A stretch of DNA of 63,730 nucleotides from an uncultured Eubacteriales bacterium. GTDB lineage: Bacteria > Bacillota > Clostridia > Oscillospirales > Acutalibacteraceae. The notes below the pieces were generated by a model. The model was given only the letters and a program-made list of their open reading frames with translations. It was not told the DNA's origin and did not search any database. Numbering within the stretch: the stretch's first letter is position 1; each line of letters starts with the position of its first letter. Shown one piece after another: positions 8,451 to 16,786 of the stretch. The translations under genes and the position numbers were made by a program. Where the stretch lies: NCBI GenBank assembly GCA_910580045.1, contig CAJTXF010000009.1, positions 1 through 63,730 on the forward strand, read 5' to 3'.

Positions 8451-8553
8451 CTTGAAAACCGGAGAAATGCTGGATTTTTGGCCGGAAGCGGTTTCCTCCT
8501 TGAAATCGGGCCCTTCCGGTCAAAAGCCCGCTATTTTCAGACAAGCTCAAACA
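8451..8553. repeat. Palindromic repeat (family 2)
   Basis: CTTGAAAACCGGAGAAATGC opens the unit and recurs, in the other orientation, in the right end of the 1054-1221 copy. The far end (TTTTCAGACAAGCTCAAAC) is a diverged inverted copy of the start, and GGCCGGAAG/CTTCCGGTC pair inside. It begins two bases after the tex stop codon and so could act as the 3' hairpin of the tex transcript. Confidence 0.6.
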
Positions 8554-8581
8554 GTTTATCACATCAGGAGGTATATATGTC

Positions 8582-9157
8582 ATGAATGCTGCAAGCTCTC
8601 CCCCCCTGGCGGCCCAGCGGCTGCTGCACTGGCTCTTTTTTGGGGCCATGGCCCTGGCGGGCTGCTGGGTGCTGTTCGGCGCGGGAATCTATATGGCCGG
8701 GGCCGCTGCCCTGCTGGCCCGGGCGGCTGTTATTTTGGTTCTGCACCCGCCTGTCATATCTGATTTTGCGGTAATTTACAACGCCTCTCAGGACATCCTG
8801 GCCGGGGACTTCTCCTTCCAGCACAGCTCCTATTTCCAGACCTGGCCCGGCCAGACCGGCCAGGCGGTGCTGCAGGCCCTGCTGCTCCGGCTCTGGAACA
8901 GCCCTGCCTGCATTAAGCTGGTGAACTGCCTGGCTGGGGCCGGTACCGCTGTTTTAGTATACCAGACAGCCCGCCGCTTTTTCTCTGAGACTGCCGCCCG
9001 GGCCGCGGGGGCCCTGTACGCCTTTTCCCTTCTGCCCCTGACCATGTGCGCCGTGCTGTCCAACCACCCCCTCTCCACGTTTTTCACCTGCCTGGCGGCC
9101 TATCTGCTGGCCTCCGCAGGGGCCCGTATCCCCCCCCCCCCCCCCAGAGTCATCTAA
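8582..9157 (+). CDS. GT39-like membrane glycosyltransferase, N-terminal part (frame broken)
   Basis: These 191 residues contain about five membrane helices and the signature region of GT39/ArnT-like mannosyl- or arabinosyltransferases: an acidic SDFAVIYNASQDILAGDF loop after the first helices. Such enzymes sit in the cytoplasmic membrane and transfer sugars from polyprenyl phosphates. The frame runs into a run of 16 C (9130-9145) and stops at 9157 after five prolines. The second half continues in another frame. With 15 C (or 12 or 18) the two parts join as an uninterrupted protein of about 460 residues (…PPPPPESSKPSWGF…). It may be phase-variable, a fresh pseudogene, or a homopolymer sequencing error. 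AGGAGG lies about 10 bases before the ATG. Confidence 0.75.
   Translation: MNAASSPPLAAQRLLHWLFFGAMALAGCWVLFGAGIYMAGAAALLARAAVILVLHPPVISDFAVIYNASQDILAGDFSFQHSSYFQTWPGQTGQAVLQALLLRLWNSPACIKLVNCLAGAGTAVLVYQTARRFFSETAARAAGALYAFSLLPLTMCAVLSNHPLSTFFTCLAAYLLASAGARIPPPPPRVI
9130..9145 (+). repeat. Homopolymer tract of 16 C inside a gene
   Basis: Sixteen C in a row inside the coding region of the membrane glycosyltransferase. At this length the reading frame is off. Loss of one C restores it. Tracts of this length are prone to slipped-strand mispairing. Confidence 0.95.
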
Positions 9158-9206
9158 GCCTTCCTGGGGCTTCCAGGGGCCTTTACGGGCCTTTCTGCCT
9201 TACCTA

Positions 9207-9971
9207 TTGGCGGGGTGCTGTGTGGCTCTGGCCAATGTCATCCGTCCGGACGGCCTGGTGATGCTGGTGGCTGTGGCCGCGTTCTGCCTGTTCGGCGCTG
9301 TGGACAGGCCCTTTCCCCGGCGGCTGGCCGTTTACGGGACAGGGCTTGGCCTGTTCCTGCTGGGATATTTCCTGGTCTTCCAGGGCATTTCCCTTACAGT
9401 CTCTGTGCTGGGCATCCAGGAGCACGGGCTTGCCGGAGGCAATTTCACCCTGAAGCTGGTATACGGCTTCAGCCAGGAGCGCATGGGCCAGTACAGTGAG
9501 CAGGCAAACCAGCTCATCCGCCAGCAGATAGAGCAGGGCATGAGCCGGGAGGCTGCCCAAAGAGCCGTGTTAAGCCAGGAGCTCCGCGCGGGGCTTGGCA
9601 GTCTGGCGGCCCTGATGGAAGGCAAAGAGCGGATTCTCTGGCTGGGGAACGCCCTCACCCTGCCCCTGGTGCACCTGCGGGAGAGCAGCCCTGTTCTGTA
9701 CGCGCTGGCTCTGCGGGGAGAGTCCTTCTGCTCCCTCTCGGCCTTCGCGCTGGGAATGCTGGGCTTTTTTTACAGCCGCCGTCCAGGCGCTGCCAAGCTG
9801 GAGAGCCTGCTGCCCGCCCTGTATGTCTTTGCCAGCTTTTCGGCCTATCTGTTCATTGAGGTCCAGGCCCGGTATGTATACGGTGCCCAGGCCATGCTCT
9901 ATATTTTAGCCGCCGGGGGGCTGGAGGCCCTTGCCTCCCTGCTCCAGAACCGGCAAGCGCAAACCGATTGA
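9207..9971 (+). CDS. GT39-like membrane glycosyltransferase, C-terminal part (frame broken)
   Basis: The 254-residue frame begins with a TTG that is not a convincing start: the same frame is open back to the C run (residues ESSKPSWGF...), and no Shine-Dalgarno precedes the TTG. It carries about six membrane helices (VALANVIRPDGLVMLVAVAAF, GLGLFLLGYFLVF and others) and a soluble loop, and ends in a small AQAMLYILAAGGLEALA helix. It is best read as the second half of the protein that starts at 8582. A GNAT gene follows after 21 bases, so a coupled unit is possible. Confidence 0.75.
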   Translation: MAGCCVALANVIRPDGLVMLVAVAAFCLFGAVDRPFPRRLAVYGTGLGLFLLGYFLVFQGISLTVSVLGIQEHGLAGGNFTLKLVYGFSQERMGQYSEQANQLIRQQIEQGMSREAAQRAVLSQELRAGLGSLAALMEGKERILWLGNALTLPLVHLRESSPVLYALALRGESFCSLSAFALGMLGFFYSRRPGAAKLESLLPALYVFASFSAYLFIEVQARYVYGAQAMLYILAAGGLEALASLLQNRQAQTD

Positions 9972-9992
9972 CTGCAGGAAAGGCAGGATGCT

Positions 9993-10811
9993 ATGATTCA
10001 AGCACTGACAAGCCTGGACGAATATATGGACTTCATCCAGGATGTAAACTCTGACCCCCTCTTCCACGAGCCCATGCTCAGCAGCCAGGAGCAGTTCCAG
10101 CACCACCTGGCAGACGCCATCACGGAGCCCAACAAAGATGTGTTCGCCGCCTTCGACGGAGACGGGCTCACGGGCATATTCTCCTTCGTGACCACCCCGG
10201 CGGACAGGAATGTGGAGATGCTGGTGGGCCTGTCCCGCCGGGAGGACGCCTATAAAGAGATGCTGGCCCGCCTGCGGGAGAAATATCCCGGCTATCGGGC
10301 CGACTTCGTCTTCAACCCCAGAAATCCGCTGCTTACCGGGCTGCTGCGCTCTGAGGGCGCGGTGTTCTACACCGAAGTGCTGAAGTTCCGGCTGGAAAAA
10401 GAGGTACCCTTTACCGGCAGCCAGCAGGTGGAGCTTTACAGCCCCAAATATCACGACCAGTATGTGGCCATGCACGATGACAGCGACCGTTTCTGGACCG
10501 CCGGGAAGGTCATCGCCGCGCCGGAGCGGTTCCGGATCATTCTGGGTGTGGAGAACGGGCAGGCGGTTGCCTATGCCGATGTCACCCACAAATACGAGGA
10601 GAACGAGTTATACGACATCTTCGTGAAGGAGGAGTACCGCCGCCGGGGATTTGGCCGGGCCATGCTGGCCAAGGCCATCGAGCTCAACCGCCCCAAGGAC
10701 CTGATGCTCCTGGTTGACGGGGATGATGGGCCCGCCATCGCCCTCTGTAAGTCCCTGGGCTTTGTCCAGGTTCTGGGAGAGGAGAGCGTCACGGCCTATA
10801 TGACTTTATAG
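9993..10811 (+). CDS. GNAT family N-acetyltransferase
   Basis: The 272-residue protein has an N-terminal half of about 140 residues without clear motifs and a C-terminal GNAT fold. The acetyl-CoA-binding motif A is visible as EEYRRRGFGRAMLAKAIE near residues 211-228 and the late motif B as PAIALCKSLGF. Two-domain GNATs of this kind are widespread in Clostridia, with unknown acceptors. The substrate cannot be read. AGGAAAGG precedes the ATG. It lies 21 bases after the glycosyltransferase frame and 50 bases before the MATE gene, so it could share a transcript with either. Confidence 0.8.
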   Translation: MIQALTSLDEYMDFIQDVNSDPLFHEPMLSSQEQFQHHLADAITEPNKDVFAAFDGDGLTGIFSFVTTPADRNVEMLVGLSRREDAYKEMLARLREKYPGYRADFVFNPRNPLLTGLLRSEGAVFYTEVLKFRLEKEVPFTGSQQVELYSPKYHDQYVAMHDDSDRFWTAGKVIAAPERFRIILGVENGQAVAYADVTHKYEENELYDIFVKEEYRRRGFGRAMLAKAIELNRPKDLMLLVDGDDGPAIALCKSLGFVQVLGEESVTAYMTL

Positions 10812-10861
10812 AGGGATGAACCCCCGCCCTACAGAACAATTGCAAAGGAGGACCTGTATCA

Positions 10862-12250
10862 ATGCCCGCTGAAAATGAAAAAACCGAGCTATTTGAACGC
10901 ACTCCCATTCCAAAGGCAGTGATGTCTTTGGCCATCCCCACTGTGCTCAGCTCCCTGGTGATGGTGCTCTACCACCTGGCTGACACCTACTTTGTGGGGA
11001 TGCTGGACGACCCCATCCAAAACGCGGCCCTGACCCTCTCGGGGCCAGTGCTGCTGGCCTTTAACGCTGTGAACAACCTGTTCGGCGTGGGCACCTCCTC
11101 CATGATGAGCCGGGCCCTGGGGGTAAAGGACTATGACACAGTGTACAAGAGCTCTGCCTTTGGGTTCTACGGTTCCCTGTTCAGCGGGGTGCTGTTCTCT
11201 GTGGGCTTCACCCTTTTCCGTGGCCCCATGCTCCAGGTGATGGGCACCCAGCAGAGTACCGCCGCCACCAGCGGCTATCTGTTCTGGACCGTGACCTTTG
11301 GGGCGGCCCCGGCTATCCTCAATGTGGTTCTGGCCTATCTGGTCCGCTCAGAGGGGGCCTCCCTCCACGCCAGCATCGGCACCATGAGCGGCTGCTTCCT
11401 GAACATACTCTTAGACCCCATTTTCATCCTGCCCTGGGGGCTGAATATGGGCGCGGCGGGGGCGGGCCTGGCCACGTTCCTCTCCAACTGCGCGGCCTGC
11501 CTGTACTTCTTCGTGCTGCTGTTTGCGCGCCGGGGGAAAACCTTTGTGTGCGTAAAGCCCTCCATGTTCGGGTTCCGCAAGGCCATTGTGCTGGGCATCT
11601 TCGGGGTGGGCATCCCGGCCTCTATCCAAAACCTGCTGAACGTGACCAGCCGCATGGTGCTCAACAACTTCACCGCTGCCTACGGCCCGGACGCGGTGGC
11701 GGCCATGGGCATTGCCAGCACCATCAGCTCTGTCTCCATGCAGATTGCCCTGGGGGGCTCCCAGGGCATCATGCCGCTGATTGGGTACAACTATGCCAGC
11801 GGCAACGTGAAGCGCATGAAGGAGACCGTGGGCTTCCTGACAAAGCTGGCCCTGGGCTTTATGGTGGTGTGCACCGCGGCAATGTTCTTCGGGGCCCGGT
11901 GGTTCACCCTGCTGTTCATCCAGAACGAGTCGGTGGTCACCTTTGGCGCGGCGTTTTTGCAGGGGCTCTGCCTGGCCCAGCCCTTTTTGTGCATTGACTT
12001 CATCGCGGTGGGCGTGTTCCAGTCCTGCGGCATGGGGAAACGGGCCCTGCTGTTCGCGGTGCTGCGGAAGATTATCCTGGAGATTCCCGCGCTGATTCTG
12101 CTGGACAAGCTCTTCCCGCCCTACGGGCTGGCCTACTCCCAGCTGGTGGCCGAGCTGATTTTGGCGGCAGCGGCGGTGGTCATGCTGCTGCGGATTTTCC
12201 GGAACCTGGAGAAGAAAAACTCCCCCTTGGAGGGAGGCGGCCCCGCGTGA
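10862..12250 (+). CDS. MATE family efflux transporter
   Basis: The 462-residue protein has the twelve membrane helices and internal two-fold repeat of the MATE superfamily. It opens with ERTPIPKAVMSLAIPTVLSS followed by the LADTYFVGML motif, and the second half opens at GIFGVGIPASIQNLLNVT. MATE proteins export cationic drugs or metabolites in exchange for Na+ or H+. The substrate is not predictable. The ATG follows AAAGGAGG. Its stop overlaps the start of the MGMT-like gene (GTGA), so the two are translationally coupled. Confidence 0.92.
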   Translation: MPAENEKTELFERTPIPKAVMSLAIPTVLSSLVMVLYHLADTYFVGMLDDPIQNAALTLSGPVLLAFNAVNNLFGVGTSSMMSRALGVKDYDTVYKSSAFGFYGSLFSGVLFSVGFTLFRGPMLQVMGTQQSTAATSGYLFWTVTFGAAPAILNVVLAYLVRSEGASLHASIGTMSGCFLNILLDPIFILPWGLNMGAAGAGLATFLSNCAACLYFFVLLFARRGKTFVCVKPSMFGFRKAIVLGIFGVGIPASIQNLLNVTSRMVLNNFTAAYGPDAVAAMGIASTISSVSMQIALGGSQGIMPLIGYNYASGNVKRMKETVGFLTKLALGFMVVCTAAMFFGARWFTLLFIQNESVVTFGAAFLQGLCLAQPFLCIDFIAVGVFQSCGMGKRALLFAVLRKIILEIPALILLDKLFPPYGLAYSQLVAELILAAAAVVMLLRIFRNLEKKNSPLEGGGPA

Positions 12251-12552
12251 ACTTTCGGGATGAGATATATGAGCTGGTAAAACAGATTCCGCCGGGGAAG
12301 CTGGCAACTTACGGGCAGTTAGCGGCATTGTGCAGCAGGCCCCGGGCCTCGCGGATTGTGGGGGCTGCCATGCTTCACGCGCCCCAGGGGCTGCCCTGTC
12401 ACCGGGTGATTTACCGGGACGGGACGCTGTGCTGTGAGCAGGCCTTTGGGGGCAAGGAGATACAGCGGCAGATGCTGGAGGCAGAGGGAGTCAGCTTTCT
12501 GCCGGATGGGCGGGCGGATTTAAGAGCCTGCCAGTGGGAGGGGCCGTCCTAA
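12247..12552 (+). CDS. MGMT-family DNA-binding methyltransferase-like protein
   Basis: The 101-residue protein corresponds to the C-terminal DNA-binding domain of O6-alkylguanine-DNA alkyltransferases, without the N-terminal domain. It keeps the active-site motif PCHRV with Cys, where alkyltransferase-like (ATL) proteins have Trp, so it may still accept an alkyl group or flag lesions for repair. The helix-turn-helix with the arginine finger region (RPRASRIVGAAM) is present. The GTG start overlaps the MATE stop by four bases. A strong terminator follows at 12577. Confidence 0.85.
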   Translation: MNFRDEIYELVKQIPPGKLATYGQLAALCSRPRASRIVGAAMLHAPQGLPCHRVIYRDGTLCCEQAFGGKEIQRQMLEAEGVSFLPDGRADLRACQWEGPS

Positions 12553-12576
12553 CCCCCGCCTCTCACTATAAATTTA

Positions 12577-12613
12577 GGAGCGCCGCCAATCTCTGGGCGG
12601 CGCTCCTTTTTTT
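12577..12613 (+). terminator. Rho-independent terminator after the MATE/MGMT-like pair
   Basis: GGAGCGCCGCC and GGCGGCGCTCC form an 11-bp stem with loop AATCTCTG, followed by seven T. The stem sequence is the same GGCGGCGCTC core found in the large fold-back repeats. Confidence 0.92.
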
Positions 12614-12689
12614 GCCTGCTATTATCGTTGGGTTTCCACCTTTGGGCCCTGCTTTGCGACAGCTCCCACTCCGCGCCCTCAGGCAGCGC

Positions 12690-13475
12690 TTAGCCCTCCA
12701 GCCTATCCGGCGCGTAGAAGAACCCCTGCATCAGCCCATGCTGCACCACCGCGAACGCTATGGGCTCCCGCTCCCGAATCTGCATACTCTGAGTCTCCCC
12801 TTTCAGCTCCCCGCCGCGCACCAGCCGCGCTGTCTCCTTCACGTCCTCTATGTACTGCCCTCCCAGCGGGGCATTGGCCTGGCCCCGATGCCCCGCCAGG
12901 ATGGTTATATCCTTCCAGCCAGCTGTCTTCTTCTGCAGCCGCTCAACCCCGGCCTGGAACACGCTCAGGGGCATACTGTGCTCCAGCTGGAGCCAGATAG
13001 GCCCTGAGCCAATGCTGTCGCCGGATATGAGGATGTGGTCGGCCTCGTCCAGCAGCACCACGCTGCCGGGAGTATGGCCTGGCAGTGACATCACCGTCAG
13101 GGCACGGCCGCCCAGCTCAAAGGTCTGGCCGTCCGCCAAATCAGTGAAGTAGTCACCGGCAGGGATGTCCCAGGTGACCATGGACTTGGCCACCTGCCAG
13201 TCCGCCCGGGCCAGGTAGATAGCGCACCCAGCCTCCTTGAACTCCTTGGTGGAGACCCCGGCGTGGTCATAGTGGCCGTGGGTAATGATTACATCCATGG
13301 GCAGGGAGGTCAGCTGCCGGGCCTTGGCGTAAACACCCTCAGCCTCCTGGAGGGTGTCGATAAACAGGGCCCGGTCTGTGCCGCAGACCAGGTAAGCGTC
13401 CACAGCGGTGCCGGGGGCATCCTCGGTGAAATTCCAGATATGGTCGTTCAGTTGGGTGATGGTAAATGGGTTCAT
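12690..13475 (-). CDS. MBL-fold metallo-hydrolase
   Basis: The 261-residue protein has the metallo-beta-lactamase fold: THGHYDHAG gives the HxHxDH motif (H66, H68, D70, H71), SLPGHTPGSV gives the next His, and SGDSIGSG the bridging Asp. It resembles the broad glyoxalase II-like group; the substrate is unknown. The ATG at 13475 sits eight bases behind AAAGGAG, whereas the upstream GTG of the open frame overlaps that site, so the shorter start is chosen. It stands alone between the MATE terminator and a fold-back repeat. Confidence 0.87.
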   Translation of the reverse strand: MNPFTITQLNDHIWNFTEDAPGTAVDAYLVCGTDRALFIDTLQEAEGVYAKARQLTSLPMDVIITHGHYDHAGVSTKEFKEAGCAIYLARADWQVAKSMVTWDIPAGDYFTDLADGQTFELGGRALTVMSLPGHTPGSVVLLDEADHILISGDSIGSGPIWLQLEHSMPLSVFQAGVERLQKKTAGWKDITILAGHRGQANAPLGGQYIEDVKETARLVRGGELKGETQSMQIREREPIAFAVVQHGLMQGFFYAPDRLEG

Positions 13476-13508
13476 GGTTTGCACTCCTTTGAATTAAAGT
13501 ATATATAA

Positions 13509-14049
13509 GCCTGACGGCGAGACAGCTGCGCGGTCCAGGGGCGGAGAGTTGGCTTTGGCCAACTCTTGGCCCCTGGCAGGGGTTCGGGGGTGAGCGAGCG
13601 CCAGTGGCGCTCAAGCTGCGAACCGACCGAGCCGGCAGGCGAGACCAGAGTCCCCAAGGTCTGGCCCTTGACCTTAGAGGGCGGCGCTCACAGAGAAAGG
13701 AGCGGCGCACTACGTCCAACGGCCCCAAAACGTCAGCGCGTCGAAACCGGAGCGCCGCCAAAGATGCCAGTCGCGCGATTCCGTTGAGTTAGGAAAGCAG
13801 GGCTTTCCTAACTTTCGGAATCTTGCTAAGTGCTGCGGCTTGTGGGCGGCGCAGTTTGGCGCTTCTAACGGACTCGGGGAGTGGGAGTTAGCTTCTGCAC
13901 CTATTGGAGACTTGATGCGCCGCCCTAAAGGCAAGGGCCAGACCTCGGGGACTCTGTCCCCGAACCCCTGCCAGGGGCCTAGCGCCCCTGGACCGCGCCT
14001 CCCGCATCTTTGCCCTGCTTTGCGAAAGCCTCTGCCCCGAGCCGTTAGT
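13509..14049. repeat. Large fold-back intergenic repeat, full copy B
   Basis: About 540 bases without a gene. The left arm reads GCCTGACGGCGAGAC, GCGCGGTCCAGGGG, then GGCAGGGGTTCGGGG, GGTCTGGCCCTTGACC and GGCGGCGCTCAC. The right arm has these as complements in reverse order (GCGCCGCCCTAAAGG, GGGCCAGACCTCGGGG, CCCCGAACCCCTGCC, CCCCTGGACCGCGC, ending CCGAGCCGTTAG). The central hairpin is at 13781-13818 (AGTTAGGAAAGC paired with GCTTTCCTAACT). The left arm also holds an extra inner hairpin GAGTTGG...CCAACTC. Confidence 0.8.
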
Positions 14050-14177
14050 TTCTCCAGATTTTCCCGCGCTTTCCTTTTTGGCACTTACTATCATCATACA
14101 GAAAAGAGGTCATCATCATTAACTTTACCCGCGTTACTCCTGAATCAGCCGGCATCCCCTCCGCTGCCGTCACCGCT

Positions 14178-15647
14178 ATGCTGGACAGGTTCTACAGAAA
14201 AGGCATTGAAATGCACGGCTTTATGCTTCTGCGCCACGGCCAAGTCTGTGCTGAGGGCTCCTGGGCCCCCTACCGGCCTGATGTGCCCCACATCATGTTC
14301 TCTTTCAGCAAGAGCATTACCTCCACTGCCATTGGCTTTGCCGTGCAGGAGGGCATCCTCTCCCTGGATGACCGCCTTGTGGACATCTTCCCTGAGAAGT
14401 GCCCGCCCCAGCCCAGCGAAAACCTGCGGAAATGCCAAATCCGCCACCTGCTGATGATGGGCTGCGGCCATGAGAGTGAGATTGAATGGGCTACTGGTGA
14501 GAATGCCGACTGGATTGCCTCCTTCCTGCATCATCCCTTTGTGTATGAGCCGGGCACTCATTTTCTCTACAACACTGCGGGCACCAACATGCTCAGCGCG
14601 ATTATCACCAAAAAGACTGGCCTTAGCCTCACTCAGTTCCTAAAGCCCCGGCTGTTCCAACCCCTGGGCATGAGCGATATTTTCTGCCAGCCCATGCCTG
14701 ACGGTACCCAGATGGGCGGAGCGGGCATGTTCCTCACCCTGGAAGACATGGCCCGGTTTACCCAGTTTGTGGCCAACCAAGGCGCCTGGGAGGGCCAGCA
14801 GCTGCTGAATGCCAGCTGGTTTGAGCAGGCCACTGCCAAGCAGATTGACAACGCCGGGGCCGGCTGGGGCGGCGACAATGACTGGCAGGCTGGGTACTGC
14901 TTCCAGTTCTGGCGCTGCTGGCCAGAGGGTGTGTTCCGGGGGGATGGGGCTTACGGCCAGTTCGGCATTGTGATGACCAGGCAGGACACAGTGCTGGTCA
15001 TCCAGTCCGCCTCCCAGACTCTGCAGGCTGTGCTGGAAACTGTTTGGGAGGAGCTGCTCCCAAACATCCAGGACGCGCCTCTGCCAGAGTCCCCCAAGGA
15101 CCATCATATACTGGCCAACCGTCTCAGGCATTTGGAGCTGAATCCCCTGCTGGGCACCCGCTGTCCTGGGGGCGAGGACTCTCTCAACGGGGCTGTCTAC
15201 ACCCCGGATACCTATCTGCCCGGCCTGCGGGATTTGGTGGGCGGCATGGGCGCTTTTGCCCCCAAGGGCGGCAGCCTGCAGTCCATCCGCTTCCGCTTTG
15301 AGCAGGACGCGGCCCAGCTCATCTTCCAGGAGCAGGATGGGGAGCATGCCCTGGATTTGGGCATGGAGGGCCATTTTGCAGAGAACCGGGCAGGCGGCAC
15401 TGTGTACGGTGCCAACGCGGCCTGGCGGGGCTTTGACACCTTAGAGGTCCACCTGCGCAACATCAGCACAGTCTCTGGCCGGCGGTTCCTGTTCCGGTTT
15501 GCTGGGAACAAGCTGGAGGTGACCGCTGCCCCCACTTTGCCTGAGCGGTACGGCTTGGGCGAGCTGGAGCTTCCGGCCATGCGCTTCAGCCTGACCGAGG
15601 GCGAGGTGAGCACCCGGACCCGGATGTACTGGGAAGTAAATGGCTAA
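14178..15647 (+). CDS. Serine hydrolase, beta-lactamase (class C-like) family
   Basis: From the first ATG the protein is 489 residues. The serine hydrolase core has SFSK (S42, K45) in the FSFSKSITSTAIG context and YNTAGTN as the Tyr-centred second motif. A C-terminal domain of about 180 residues is predicted to be beta-rich. Proteins of this type are esterases or peptidases rather than true beta-lactamases. No signal peptide is present. The frame is open upstream, and residues INFTRVTPESAGIPSAAVTA before the ATG match the usual family N-terminus. The only start with a proper Shine-Dalgarno (AAAAGAGG) would be an ATT at 14118, so the natural start may be non-canonical. A terminator shared with the rubrerythrin gene follows. 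Confidence 0.87.
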   Translation: MLDRFYRKGIEMHGFMLLRHGQVCAEGSWAPYRPDVPHIMFSFSKSITSTAIGFAVQEGILSLDDRLVDIFPEKCPPQPSENLRKCQIRHLLMMGCGHESEIEWATGENADWIASFLHHPFVYEPGTHFLYNTAGTNMLSAIITKKTGLSLTQFLKPRLFQPLGMSDIFCQPMPDGTQMGGAGMFLTLEDMARFTQFVANQGAWEGQQLLNASWFEQATAKQIDNAGAGWGGDNDWQAGYCFQFWRCWPEGVFRGDGAYGQFGIVMTRQDTVLVIQSASQTLQAVLETVWEELLPNIQDAPLPESPKDHHILANRLRHLELNPLLGTRCPGGEDSLNGAVYTPDTYLPGLRDLVGGMGAFAPKGGSLQSIRFRFEQDAAQLIFQEQDGEHALDLGMEGHFAENRAGGTVYGANAAWRGFDTLEVHLRNISTVSGRRFLFRFAGNKLEVTAAPTLPERYGLGELELPAMRFSLTEGEVSTRTRMYWEVNG

Positions 15648-15655
15648 ACCATAAG

Positions 15656-15686
15656 AAAGAGGAGGCCCGTTTGGGGCCTCCTCTTT
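15656..15686. terminator. Bidirectional terminator
   Basis: AAAGAGGAGGCCC pairs with GGGCCTCCTCTTT around GTTTG. It lies between the convergent serine hydrolase and rubrerythrin genes, with A-rich and T-rich sides that suit both directions. Confidence 0.85.
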
Positions 15687-15690
15687 CCCT

Positions 15691-16230
15691 TTAATAGTTC
15701 TCTGGCTTCACCCGGAACCAGGCCTGGGTATGGGCACACACCGGGCAAATCTCAGGCGCTTTCTTCCCCACACAGATGTGGCCGCAGTTCATGCACTGCC
15801 ATATCACGTCCCCATCCTTTGAGAATACCTTCCCGCCTTCCACATTCGCTATCAGCTTGCGGTACCGCTCCTCATGCTCCCGCTCAATCTTCGCCACCTC
15901 CTCAAACAGGCTGGAGATTTGGTCAAACCCCTCCTCTTTGGCTGTTTTGGCAAAGCCGCTGTACATATCCGTCCACTCATAGTTCTCACCCTGAGCAGCC
16001 TCTTTCAGGTTTTCCAGCGTGGCCCCCACGCCGCCATTCAGCAGCTTGAACCACATCTCAGCATGCTCTTTCTCGTTGTTGGCGGTCTCCTCAAAAATCG
16101 CCCCAATCTGGTGATAGCCGTCCTCCCTGGCTTTGGCGGCAAAATAGGTGTACTTGTTCCTGGCCTGGCTCTCCCCCGCAAAGGCAGTGAGCAGGTTGGC
16201 CTCTGTTTTGCTTCCTTTCAGTTCCGGCAT
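15691..16230 (-). CDS. Rubrerythrin
   Basis: The 179-residue protein has the rubrerythrin layout. The N-terminal four-helix diiron domain has GESQARNKY, the EETANNEKEHAE segment with ExxH, and EEVAKIEREHEERY with the second ExxH. The C-terminal rubredoxin-like domain has CMNCGHICVG and CPVC. In anaerobes rubrerythrins reduce hydrogen peroxide in the cytoplasm with electrons from NADH via rubredoxin-type partners. The ATG at 16230 follows GAAGGAGG by eight bases; the longer frame adds six unlikely residues. Its presence supports an anaerobic host. Confidence 0.95.
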   Translation of the reverse strand: MPELKGSKTEANLLTAFAGESQARNKYTYFAAKAREDGYHQIGAIFEETANNEKEHAEMWFKLLNGGVGATLENLKEAAQGENYEWTDMYSGFAKTAKEEGFDQISSLFEEVAKIEREHEERYRKLIANVEGGKVFSKDGDVIWQCMNCGHICVGKKAPEICPVCAHTQAWFRVKPENY

Positions 16231-16297
16231 GGCGGTGTCCTCCTTCAATTCAGTGTCGGCCCCAAATGTTAAATTATCATGAAAGGGCCCTCAGGTG

Positions 16298-16326
16298 TTG
16301 AAAATGGCGGGAAAAGGCGCTATACT
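16298..16326 (+). promoter_or_regulatory. Sigma-A promoter for the zinc-ribbon/permease pair
   Basis: TTGAAA (16298-16303) and TATACT (16321-16326) have a 17-base spacer, about 45 bases before the ATG at 16373. Confidence 0.7.
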
Positions 16327-16372
16327 TACTGGTACCGTGAACTTTCAAATTTGAAGATAAGGTCGTGATTTC

Positions 16373-16768
16373 ATGTTCCTTCAAAAATTGCAGCGCTTTC
16401 TCTACGGCCGCTACGGCACTGACAAGTTCAGCCTTTTTCTCCTCATCCTGGGTCTAGTATTGACCCTCACCGGCGGATTATTCTTCCGTCCCTTGGTCCT
16501 TGTGGCAGACCTTTTCTATCTCTATGCCATCTTCCGCAGCTTTTCCCGGAACATCTCCGCCCGGCAGAAGGAGTACCGCTGGTTCTTAAAATGGTATGGC
16601 CCTGTGGAGAGCGCTTTCCGCCTGCAAAAGCAGAAATTTGCCCAGCGCAAAACCTATAAATACTTCAAATGCCCTGCCTGCCGCCAGCAGCTGCGGGCGC
16701 CCAGGGGCAGGGGGAAAATTGAGGTCACCTGCCAGAAATGCCACAGCGTTTTCCAGACCAAAACCTGA
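16373..16768 (+). CDS. Small membrane protein with C-terminal zinc ribbon
   Basis: The 131-residue protein has two membrane helices (residues about 19-37 and 39-56), a basic linker, and a C-terminal zinc-ribbon-like CPACRQQL...VTCQKCHSVF with two CxxC pairs. I do not know a function. Similar proteins occur in Clostridia as uncharacterised. It lies 18 bases upstream of the AI-2E-type permease gene with its own promoter, so the two form an operon and may act together. Confidence 0.8.
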   Translation: MFLQKLQRFLYGRYGTDKFSLFLLILGLVLTLTGGLFFRPLVLVADLFYLYAIFRSFSRNISARQKEYRWFLKWYGPVESAFRLQKQKFAQRKTYKYFKCPACRQQLRAPRGRGKIEVTCQKCHSVFQTKT

Positions 16769-16786
16769 CGGAAGGAGGAGCTCCCC

